Origin: Nemopilema nomurai
Lineage: Eukaryota; Cnidaria; Scyphozoa; Rhizostomeae; Rhizostomatidae
Assembly (NCBI GenBank): GCA_003864495.1
Contig: ML133502.1
Location: forward strand, 1 to 64,000
Direction of reading: 5' to 3'
Length of the DNA: 64,000 bases
Shown here: positions 48,705-57,937 of the stretch, piece by piece
Layout: the number at the start of each line of letters is the position of its first letter
How positions within the stretch are numbered: position 1 is the first letter of the stretch
Program-made: the position numbers and the translations under genes
The notes under the pieces: generated by a model
Told to the model about the DNA's origin: nothing
The model's input: the letters and a program-made list of their open reading frames with translations, nothing else
Databases searched by the model: none

Positions 48705-49711
48705 TCATCGAGGAGTGGACGAAAAGTGCGATCAATATCTTCATAAGAAAGTACAAGACTAAACTGAGGAGAGTTCAACGCAAGAAGCAAGTGGACAAAA
48801 AGTGCGATCAATATCTTCATAAGAAAGTACAGGATTAAACTGAGGAGAGTCCAACGTAAGAAGCAAGTGGACAAAAAGTGCGATCAATATCTTCAGAAGA
48901 AAGTACAGGATTAAACTGAGGAGAGTTCAACGCAAGAAGCAAGTGGACAAAAAGTGCGATCAATATCTTCATAAGAAAGTACCGGACTAAACTGAGGAGA
49001 GTTCAACGCAAGAAGCAAGTGGACAAAAAGTGCGATCAATATCTTCATAAGAAAGTACAGGATTAAACTGAGGAGACTTCAACGCAAGAAGCAAGTGGAC
49101 AAAAAGTGCGATCAATATCTTCATAAGAAAGTACAGGATTAAACTGAGGAGAGTTCAACGCAAGAAGCAAGTGGACAAAAAGTGCGATCAATATCTTCAT
49201 AAGAAAGTACAGGATTAAACTGAGGAGACTTCAACGCAAGAAGCAAGTGGACAAAAAGTGCGGTCAATATCTTCATAAGAAAGTACAGGATTAAACTGAG
49301 GAGACTTCAACGCAAGAAGCAAGTGGACAAAAAGTGCGATCAATATCTTCATAAGAAAGTACAGGATTAAACTGAGGAGAGTTCAACGCAAGAAGCAAGT
49401 GGACAAAAAGTGCGATCAATATCTTCATAAGAAAGTACAGGATTAAATTGAGGAGAGTTCAACGCAAGAAGCAAGTGGACAAAAAGTGCGATCAATATCT
49501 TCATAAGAAAGTACAGGATTAAACTGAGGAGAGTTCAACGCAAGAAGCAAGTGGACAAAAAGTGCGATCAATATCTTCATAAGAAAGTACAGGATTAAAC
49601 TGAGGAGACTTTAACGCAAGAAGCAAGTGGACAAAAAGTGCGATCAATATCTTCATAAGAAAGTACAGGATTAAACTGAGGAGAGTCCAACGTAAGAAGC
49701 AAGTGGACCCA
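48705..49711. repeat. 76-bp tandem array, 13 copies
   Basis: GTGCGATCAATATCTTCATA or a variant begins at 48726 and then every 76 bases exactly (48802, 48878, 48954 ... 49638), thirteen times, and the last unit ends at about 49711. Units differ by a few substitutions such as GAGTTC/GACTTC/GAGTCC. Because 76 is not divisible by three, no frame persists through the array; reverse-strand frames at either end only read one or two units into it. Confidence 0.96.
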
Positions 49712-49789
49712 GTATTCTGAGCTAGCACACAACATTGCGTGAAGGACTTATAAAGACAGAGAGTTCGAAACCTGCGAAATGGGGGCGAT

Positions 49790-50879
49790 ACTGACCCAGT
49801 TGGTGGTTTAATGTGGATTAAGTGCCTATCCCATTTGCAGTTGACCGAATAACTACATATGAAGCCCATGTTTCCAACGAAGAGCAAAGAGCCCACAGAA
49901 CCCGGGTCAGCAGCCCTGATCTGGAGAAAAGGCAATGCACTTTGCAGGTTGGACTTGCTACAAGTCTCTCTCTAAGAAAGGGAAAAGGGAAAAATGGAAG
50001 GGAAGGAGAGAGTCTATCTCGTTCCCTCCCATTTTTCCCTTTTCCCTTTCTTTCAAGAGAGAGACTTGTAGCAAGTCCATTTGCAGGTGTGCTTTCACCT
50101 GAAGGACCATCTGTCCGAATTGCCATAATTTTTCGTGGGAAAGGGAAAAGAACATCTACAGATGAATAAAGAGCCTACCACAAGGATAAGGATGTCAGAC
50201 AAATGCCTGGGCTGATACCGAATTCAGTTTAAAGTGGGTGGAGCAAATCCTCAAACCAGCTGCAAAGAAAAAGAAAATAGCGAATTTTTGTTGTTTTGCG
50301 ATAATCTAAGTGCTCAAACAGATGCATTATTTCTCAGTAAAGTGAAGGCATTAAATGAAATCGTTTGGTTTGGTGTGCCATGTGCAGCTGATATTTAGCA
50401 GCCTGTTGACGGTGTTTTTGGCCATATGCTAACTGATTAATGGCTAGAAGACGACTTAAACATAGATCTATGTTTGGGAAATTTGTATTTGTATTTTTTT
50501 CTACCTTGCATCCAAAGGTAGTTTTTAAGCTTATTGAGCAGTGTCCTGATCCTTCCTCTCGATGTGACCACACCTCGTGATTCCTTATGCCTGGAATTAC
50601 AGAGAGCTGGCAACTCTCCTCACTCTGGGTGAAAGTTTGGTCATGCCAGGAACTCGAACCACTGAGACCAGAAACTCGGAACAGAAACGTGATGTGAAGC
50701 AAAGAAGGATTCTCATCACGAACTGGATCGGCAAAGCCTACAATCGCTTGTCTGGAGAGCAGTATGCAAGCTACCGATGGCATTGCTTCGAGAAGACAGG
50801 CTGTCTGATAACTGCATCAGAAGATCCTATGCAATGTCAACTTCCGGAACCAAGGCCTGCTCCTGAAGATGCTGAGTAA
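49790..50879 (+). pseudogene. DDE_1 (pogo/jerky-type) transposase remnant
   Basis: In several shifted frames the plus strand reads NVD-stop-VPIPFAVDRITTYE (the conserved NVDQxPLPF region), DLEKRQCTLQV, then VRIAIIFRGKGKRTSTDE. Next come FLLFCDNLSAQTDALFLSKV (second catalytic Asp region), a QPVDGVFGHML segment (third catalytic region), and RRILITNWIGKAYNRLSGEQ with FEKTGCLITA near the end. This order is characteristic of DDE_1 transposases. Stops and frameshifts are numerous, and the fold-back element at 49950 splits it right after CTLQV. Confidence 0.75.
49950..50079. mobile_element. 130-bp fold-back MITE with 9-bp target duplication
   Basis: The element starts TGGACTTGCTACAAGTCTCT and ends with the inverted copy; the arms are about 60 bp with a few mismatches and one small gap, so almost the whole element is a hairpin. 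TTTGCAGGT lies directly on both sides (49941-49949 and 50080-50088). A 9-bp duplication suggests mobilisation by a Mutator-like transposase. It is inserted in the DDE_1 transposase remnant and so is younger than that copy. Confidence 0.9.
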
Positions 50880-51462
50880 TCTGAAGACCGAGGTTGAGCA
50901 AGACCGAGGTTGAAGAGGAAAGAATTGATGAAGAGAATGATAGGGTTCTCCAGGATGAGCATAAGATGGTAAAGAAGCTTTTTACGATAAATGGCACACT
51001 GGAACCATCACATGGTCAATTCAAAGCTAAATGAATACTGTGACCTGTTTGAAGACCAAAGCAAAGACTATATAAGTTTAAATGACATTGATGGAGTAAA
51101 CATGATTTTGCTCAATAATTGACGCTTATTCTTGGGCCTAATTATATAAAATTTTATGTATTATTATTGCTTTATAGGCTGTTCCTGTATTATAACAATT
51201 TTAATACACTATATCGGGTGTCTTGATAAAAAGTACCCCTGTTTCCATAAGAATAATGAACAAGAGATACGATAGCAAATCTTACTGTTGTGTTATAAAC
51301 TTTAATACAATTAATAAGCAAGGGAACGCGCAAAATTTTATGTTGAATGCTTATCTAAAAATGAGAAACTTTTAGGAAACTTTTAGTACTAGAAACTAGT
51401 GAAAAATTCAGGTACTTTTAGTACTAGGACTCAAGCTATGTTTCTTATAAAAAAGACGTGTA

Positions 51463-52432
51463 GTACCTTTTTCATTTTGTGATTAACGATTAGTGTTGAA
51501 TGTTGATGCATCATCTTGCTATTATGAAGAATTGTCTGCTTCTTTCTATCTCCCCAAATGTCTGCCAAAATTATTGGATCACAAGCGACAATTCTTTGAC
51601 TGGCGATTTTCATTGAAATACATCCCTCCATCCTACGAACAGTGTTATCCAGCTGCTAAAAGAAGCGTCATTTTTACGCCCAAATCCTTGAACATTGGTG
51701 ATGTTCGTGTAAAGGCGTCTACCGCTGTCATTATATGAACTGAAATAGGTGTAGTTAATAGTCGGAAAAGTATGTAGATTGGTGTAATTACCCCCGCTTT
51801 GCTACTCCCTTATGTTTTTGGGATATATCTGTAGTTGCCAAAGACTTTTGCGTACCAGAATGAGCATTTGCAGTACAATAGAATGAAATTGGTAGAAAAT
51901 TTTGCACCCACAAGTTGTTCTATCTTGCAACATTACTACTGTGAAATGATGCTAAAATGCAGTTTTATTCATGGAGGGCTCGATTCAATGCTCGTCAAAA
52001 CACTCGGATAAATTATCGTATCTAAGTACATCGACGAATAAATCTTCTACTTACAATCTTAGGCGCAATTGCTCCAGAACTCACTAATAATAAATTACGA
52101 TACATAAGTACATAAACAGGGAATACTCCTACTAAAGGGCTCATACGCAATTGTTTATCAATAGAGAGAAATAATCCAGAGCTCACTTAGTCCTAATTAT
52201 ATATTACGATACGCTAGTACATTTCCAAATACTTCTTTTAACTAATGTATTGTGTTTCGAATCATCAAGTGGTGAACGAAATTCAAATGTTCACTAAGAT
52301 TCTGATGATACACCTGTCACTAGTAACAATAAATTTTAAACATTGTTTAATCGTCAGATAGATTTTTTCAAGTTAAGGTCTTTGCACGGCCATATGTCTC
52401 TTGAGAGTTAATTGTACAGTTCAGTTCAAGAT
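51463..52432. other. intergenic, no gene recognised
   Basis: The stretch is AT-rich. A small open frame at 51493-51738 has no recognisable family. Repeated ATTACGATACNNNAGTACAT-like words occur near 52010-52210. Confidence 0.45.
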
Positions 52433-52692
52433 CAAGTAGATTTTCAGAGATCATTTAGATTCAGAGATCAAAGAACAGAGATCAGAAATCAGGGATTAGA
52501 GATCAGAGTTCAGGGATCAAAGAACAGAGATCAGAGATCAGGGAATAGCGATCAGAGTTCAGGGATCAAAGAACAGAGATCAGAAATCAGGGATTAGAGA
52601 TCAGAGTTCAGGGATCAAAGAACAGAGATCAGAGATCAGGGAATAGAGATCAGAGTTCAAAGATCAAAGAACAGAGATCAGAAATCAGAGAT
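52433..52692. repeat. GATCAGA-based minisatellite, about 49-bp higher period
   Basis: The unit GGGATCAAAGAACAGAGATC recurs about every 49 bases (52513, 52562, 52611), built from 7-8-bp GATCAGA/GATTAGA submonomers. A short satellite of the same motif appears again at about 53013-53042. Confidence 0.9.
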
Positions 52693-52753
52693 ATGAACAA
52701 GTGCTTTGCGATACAAAACTTCACAACAGCAAAAAAAGTGGAAGCATTTTGTG

Positions 52754-52990
52754 CATACTAAACGTAATTTTTCATCTGACACTCCTCAGGGTGTGCAAGC
52801 GCCGGAAAATAGGCAAAAGCTGACAGAATAAATAGCCAGATGCGGATCGAAAACACTAGAGGGTGATAAGCAGAGCGCGTGATTGGTTATAGTTGATCAA
52901 TCTGCGTTACTTAACACCTAACTTTAGAAGAGCACAAGGGAAAAACGAACTCTTTCTGTCTACAAAGAATGGGGTTTTTCATTAAGATAT
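52754..52990 (+). repeat. dispersed CCAAT-bearing repeat, copy 1
   Basis: Shared landmarks with the copy at 57247 are GACACTCCTCAG, ATAGCCAGATGCGGATCGAA, AACACTAGAG, GCGCGTGATTGGTTA, TTTAGAAGAGC.CAAGGG and CGAACTCTTTCTGTCT. The orientation is the same. No terminal repeats or target duplication were found. Confidence 0.85.
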
Positions 52991-53150
52991 GGACAGACTT
53001 CAAAACACTTAGGTGATCAGAGTGATCAGAGATCAGAGATCAGGTAGATTCTCAGAGACCATTGGCTGGCTCGCTCATGTATTATTATGTAAACGAGGCT
53101 AGCATGAAAACAAGGCACATGTGGCTAATCCATTACTTGCTGTAGAGATG

Positions 53151-54177
53151 AAATCCCACCCATCAAAAGTAGGAACTGCGAGGCTCTCTCGCAGATATGT
53201 GGATAGAGATTTCGTTCTTATCGGGCCAACGACCACTAAGCTACGACGAGCACTTAGACGAACACGAGGAAACGAATATTGGGACTGGCTCTCAACGAAA
53301 CTTATCAATGGCTACCATCGGAAGACTAGAGCGAAAGAGCATTGGAGTACGGCTGTTCTGTTTAAGGAGTGGAACCCTTAGCAGCAGTGGCGAAGCTGGG
53401 AAGAAACCATTGGTCATGCCCATACTTATTCAAAATTGAAGGCGTGGTTCCATGGGCGTGGCTCAAATAAAAAAGTGGGGTGACTCTATGTATCTACTTT
53501 TAATCAAGGGGATGACCGTATCACGAAGAAGGCTAAGAAAACAACTGGAGATTAAGGTTTAATCCAATTTGCAACAAATCGGAAAAGTTTCCAGGTTGCA
53601 AAAAAAATGGATAGACATTCACCGTTTGTAGAAATGAATCAACGAAACCTAAAAAACCATCTTAAGCACATCGAGTTTAGTAGTCTTGCCAAGTTTCGTC
53701 TGATTTCGATCCGTTTTACAGGAGTTATTAAGGGACAAAAATTTGTATTTCTACACTTTTACTCTTCTCTCCGAAATTTGGTTTAAATTTGAGAGAAAAA
53801 CCATCCCCATGTAGGTTATTCGTCGTTTGGGATAAATACATGTGTTTGGTTTGGCCTGGGGTAGCTGCTGTATCTTGAAATGAGGTTTTCGCAATTCTGT
53901 GCGAATGTCTGTCGGGCAAAATGTCGTAGGCCGGGCAGAAAAATTTTCAACATTTTCTATAACCTTCGCGAGTTTGGTTCATCTAATTGAGAATAAATTC
54001 GACAGATCGACAAAGAATCGTTAAAGGTTTACTTCAGTTAAATTGTTTGTTGTTATCTGCTCTAGCTTTTTATCATGTTATTTCTATTCTAGCATAGGAA
54101 CCCGAACATAAACGAACAAATCTTATGAAGACCCTGCGAAGGAGCCTCGCAGCTCCTGCTTTTGATGGGTGGGATTT
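53151..54177. repeat. 1.03-kb inverted-repeat unit with about 45-bp arms
   Basis: AAATCCCACCCATCAAAAG at 53151 is matched by its inverse ending at 54177. The similarity continues through GGAACTGCGAGGCTC / GGAGCTGCGAGGCTC and a CGCAG word. This resembles a DNA transposon bounded by terminal repeats, but no clear target duplication is visible. The right arm ends 11 bases before the GPCR stop codon. The interior has no recognisable coding sequence. Confidence 0.7.
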
Positions 54178-54188
54178 TGCCTTTACCA

Positions 54189-55142
54189 TTACTTGCACCT
54201 GATACTGTTCAATATCTGGAGGATGCCTCTCCGTATGTTTGGCAAGCGAATTGCGTAAATCGCCGGGTTAATGGCAGAGTTGGCAAAGAGAACGATTTCT
54301 GACCATCTGCTTCCTTGATAAATCAATGTGAACGACGGATTCGCCTTGGCTATTGCCAGCAGTACAGCAAATCTAGGCAGATAGCATACCAGAAAGGCAA
54401 ACGTGATGATGAAAACGGTTATGAACTGCCTTCTCTCTCTGTTCGCGTTGGTAGCATTGACCATATTGGCCCTTCCCTGCTGTGGGGCCAGAGTGCTGAC
54501 TATTTTCCTTTGACGTTTCATCAACCGAAATATCAAAATCTGGCATATGAAAGTGAACGCGATGCAGAATATGATGACTGTCGACTGTATCAGAAAGAAG
54601 AACCTATTGGGAAGAACTTCCAGTACCCTTATTATCACATACACAAGCCAGGGGAGCCAGGATGATGCAATTATCTTCACATAAATCGTGGCGAGGTTCC
54701 ATGATCTTCGTCTCAGGGGGAACTGCAAGGCTATGAATCGGTCCAAGTTAACTATACAAGTGGTTATCATGGACCAACCAATAAGCAACGTAGCAAAGGC
54801 CGCGAAAGTTAGCTTCATTCTGCAGTTATGGATGCTGGAGATGTCTTGAAGCCGTATGATGGCATTCAGTGGCAGAACAGTGACGCTTGACAGAAGGTCG
54901 GTGACTGACAGGCTTGCGATGACGAGGTACATGGGGTTGGTGTAAAGTGACGCTTTCCATATTGACATCAATGTCAGTAAGTTACCAACGAAGGCAATTG
55001 CTCCAAGGATAATACTGGACGCTACCGCAAACGCAGCAGCAGCGACTAGCGACTTGGAATGGGTGAATCCGGAAACCACTTTGAAGCCGTGGCAAACAAC
55101 AGCAATAACTGCTGTGTTATTATCCATGCTTGAGTTCATCAT
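54189..55142 (-). CDS. class A (rhodopsin-family) GPCR, intronless
   Basis: The frame encodes a 317-residue seven-helix receptor. It starts at tandem ATGs (55142, 55139); the upstream one is used here. N-terminal sequons are at N3 and N8. Landmarks are G53-N54 in helix 1, D82 in helix 2 (LSVTDLL), C107 in the first extracellular loop, D134-R-F ending helix 3, F250-L-V-C-Y-L-P in helix 6 and N292-P-A-I-Y in helix 7. The tail is short, with a Cys near the end that could be palmitoylated. The helix-6 Trp is Tyr. It is more canonical than the receptor at 4705. The pattern suits a cnidarian-type orphan receptor; the ligand is unknown. The stop lies very close to the inverted-repeat unit ending at 54177. 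Confidence 0.92.
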   Translation of the reverse strand: MMNSSMDNNTAVIAVVCHGFKVVSGFTHSKSLVAAAAFAVASSIILGAIAFVGNLLTLMSIWKASLYTNPMYLVIASLSVTDLLSSVTVLPLNAIIRLQDISSIHNCRMKLTFAAFATLLIGWSMITTCIVNLDRFIALQFPLRRRSWNLATIYVKIIASSWLPWLVYVIIRVLEVLPNRFFFLIQSTVIIFCIAFTFICQILIFRLMKRQRKIVSTLAPQQGRANMVNATNANRERRQFITVFIITFAFLVCYLPRFAVLLAIAKANPSFTLIYQGSRWSEIVLFANSAINPAIYAIRLPNIRRGILQILNSIRCK

Positions 55143-56155
55143 TTGCAGATGGGTTTTCCGACAACCAAGAAACTAACCTAAAAACAACCTTATACATTCA
55201 ATGCTGTAGATTGAAGTATACCATCTGAAAATTCACTAGAAAACATTACTGAAGAACAAGACAGTTAACAGATTTCTGAGTAGAAAACTTGCTTCGAAAA
55301 ACGCAAAAAGCATGAAGTTATGGTAAAACTTTTCAATCTAGCCTCGTCCACATTTTCGCTCATTCATTCTAACTTCTAGTCATTTTTTGAGCCTAATCTT
55401 TCCTCATATTCCAGTTCCACCAATCTTCACAAGAAGGCACCGACATCTTAAAATAGCTACCCATACCATTAACACATACCAGATCGCCAACTAATGCCCA
55501 CTGCCTTTCCTAATTCTTCTTACATGCACATCATTACTACATAAGACCTTCTTCTCAATAATGTATTCAAAACACGGCATTTGCATAGCAGCAAAGCAGG
55601 TGTAAATATAAAGATAGATTTTGTTTTGGTTAGAGATATTTCATCGAGTAGAAACACAACACGACTCTGTCTCTCGGCATCTTGTTGTATGCTAACGAGA
55701 AAGAACACAAAATGCTAAACTTCAAACAAAGCAAACAGACAAGGCATCTACATAACTGGGGATCGCAATGAACGAGTGAATGAGCCCGGCTATTGGTTTA
55801 AGAAACTTTCAAGGTGGTGGGCTTGGTAGTTTATATGAAAACAGATTCCGAAATAGCCACGCCCGCCACATGGATAAATGACAACTTCTACTTTATGAGG
55901 TCTGATAAATCTACATTTGCTCAGGCATTTCCCACATTTAAACTCACATATCAATTGCGATATTACGAATTTTCTCTGTGCTTTGCTTCATCTCTGTCAC
56001 ATTATTCACTTCTCTTGATGTTATGCACTCATCTACTTATCTACTCCATCTTATACTATTCCCCGTTGAATGCATTGCTCTGTATATGAGCATGCTAGCC
56101 TCATTTCTGCCAACCCTTTGGCTCTGTGTCTACTGCACGCAAAGTAAGAATTATT

Positions 56156-56196
<41 letters not shown>

Positions 56197-57246
56197 CATT
56201 CATTCCGGTTGGCATATTACATATAGATATTAGCTTATCAAATGATGCACTGATAGCCTTAAACGTCAACCTTGTTTATCTACGATATCCCGGCAGTTTT
56301 CTTTCACAACGTTTGCAGTTGAACTGACCTCGTGCACAAGACGCTCTTCAATAAATTGCAAGTTGAACTAAAAGTCTGCTTTGTATTTTTTATTTGCAAT
56401 TCCATTTATTCACGCTGAAGTTTTAAGCAGCTTTTAATCACTGGGGTCTGCCAGATATACTCAAACTTTACAGGCTTATGTAATTAACTCTGCAGTAACT
56501 GTGTCTTTTTACGTTTCTGTTTCTATTTCGATCTAGATAATAGGGATTTCAAGCTCACCTACTTGGTAGTGATCAAGACAGTTGGAGGTCGGCGATGGTT
56601 TGTAGGGCTGAGTACAGTAGAACCTGATGAGCTGGAACTTGCAAACAGTTGTTGGAATGACTATTGTCAAATGGATGGTGAAGTCATATGTTTTATGTAT
56701 AACAATGCAGCCAACACACGTGCTCTGAGATGTCGTGCACACTCAAGAACCATTCCGTGAGAAACACTCCCAGATTCACAAAGTGCAGTTAAATAATTGA
56801 TGATTTGATTGACGCTTTTTAACGTCAGATTGTGGGTGTGTTCCTACATTGCGATATAGAGTGGTAAGGTCGCTTCGTTTGCTCTTTTTCCAACTTTACT
56901 TTATTCCAAGATTCAGAAATGTTTCTGAATTTCCAAACGTGCAAACCGGGCTCTATCCATCTATCAAAAATAATTCGAGCATATTGTATTCGCTAATTTT
57001 CAAGCTACATGTAGGTAACTGCTGCAGCTAGATGATCGAAGGCCTCTCGGAATCACGAAAAAAGTATGCCTTCCTCTTTCGTCGCTTTGCAAACATTAAA
57101 GACTAGGTCGTTTAGGGAAGCTAGTACATCAATTCTGCTAGGAGTTTGGGAGAATGATTTGTAATTTGAAGTTTTAATTGTCTTTGAGATACTTTGCTGC
57201 TAACAATTTTTTTATGGTGGCAAGAGAAAATTGGAACTAGTTTTCG
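55143..57246. other. intergenic, possible isolated exon
   Basis: Only one weak coding candidate was seen: after a pyrimidine-rich acceptor ending at 56536, the frame reads through NRDFKLTYLVVIKTVGGRRW to a stop at 56760. It has no recognised family or partner exon. Confidence 0.35.
56159..56193. repeat. (TC)n microsatellite
   Basis: A pure TC dinucleotide run of about 35 bases. Confidence 0.97.
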
Positions 57247-57470
57247 CATACTTAAAGTACATTTTCGTCCGACACTCCTCAGAGTATGCAAACGTCGGAA
57301 GATAACCAAAAGCTGACCGAAAAAATAGCCAGATGCGGATCGAAAACACTAGAGCTGAGCGCGTGATTGGTTAAAATTGACCAATCAGCGTTATTTAACA
57401 CCAAACTTTAGAAGAGCCCAAGGGAATAGACGAACTCTTTCTGTCTCCAAAGAATGGGATTTTCCATTGA
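57247..57470 (+). repeat. dispersed CCAAT-bearing repeat, copy 2
   Basis: Same orientation and landmarks as the copy at 52754. The core GATTGGTTAAAATTGACCAA is a near-perfect inverted CCAAT pair. It ends about 470 bp upstream of the SR-protein start codon. Confidence 0.85.
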
Positions 57471-57937
57471 AATATTTCCGTATTTTCTTGCCATTGTAAA
57501 GTTTTGTACCACAAGGCACTTTTTCACAATTTCTTATTGCCTGTTGATCAAGAAATGGAAGATAACTTATACCATAGATTACTTCAAGGATGGAACAAAA
57601 ATTGGTCGCTGAGTAATTCGTGTTCGTAAGGGAATAGCTAAAAAATACCAATTAAAGAGCATAAAGCGATCCAACAAAGCATTGTTTAATATTATGATTA
57701 AATAATATTAATATTAAATACAATTTTTTTAAGTGAAGATACTCGTGAGCAGTTGTTTTAAATATGTTGGGAAAGTCTGCGCAAGAACTTTGTTCAGGAC
57801 GAGGTGTCGTGTCGTTTGTGATCTACGCATGCGTACTGCACAATCACCCCACCTGCGTCAATAGTCTTGGCCTTCGCGTGGAAGTTCGGAGCTGTAAGTT
57901 TTAGGAAAACGGTCTGTTTCTCAGAAGGAAAATCATA
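57471..57937 (+). promoter_or_regulatory. presumed SR-protein promoter and 5' UTR
   Basis: This is the region immediately upstream of ATG 57938. It becomes GC-richer from about 57770. No specific core element could be defended; the assignment rests on position only. Confidence 0.35.

Larger units (their letters stand above)
48373..51460. mobile_element. 3.1-kb pogo/Tigger-like (DDE_1) DNA transposon, degenerate
   Basis: The left end CACGTTTTTTTATAAGAAAC and the inverted right end CACGTCTTTTTTATAAGAAAC match almost completely over 20 bp. Further inside both ends are words such as CCTAGTACTA and AAACTTTTAG. TA follows the right end (51461-51462); the left flank is AA, presumably a mutated TA. 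Inside are a 76-bp tandem array, a fold-back element and a decayed DDE_1-type transposase on the plus strand. The copy is inactive. Confidence 0.82.

Noticed and set aside
48705..49711. Regularly spaced repeats resembling a CRISPR array
   Set aside because: The units are contiguous with no unique spacers, and the window is clearly eukaryotic.
48656..49935. Reverse-strand open frames rich in Leu/Phe (SLILYFLMKILIALF-type) that look membrane-like at both ends of the 76-bp array
   Set aside because: They are translations of the tandem repeat; 76 bp is not a multiple of three, so the frame cannot continue, and the region lies in a transposon.
53121..53439. Plus-strand frames of about 80 codons with Arg-rich sequence
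   Set aside because: They overlap the inverted-repeat arm and show no family resemblance.
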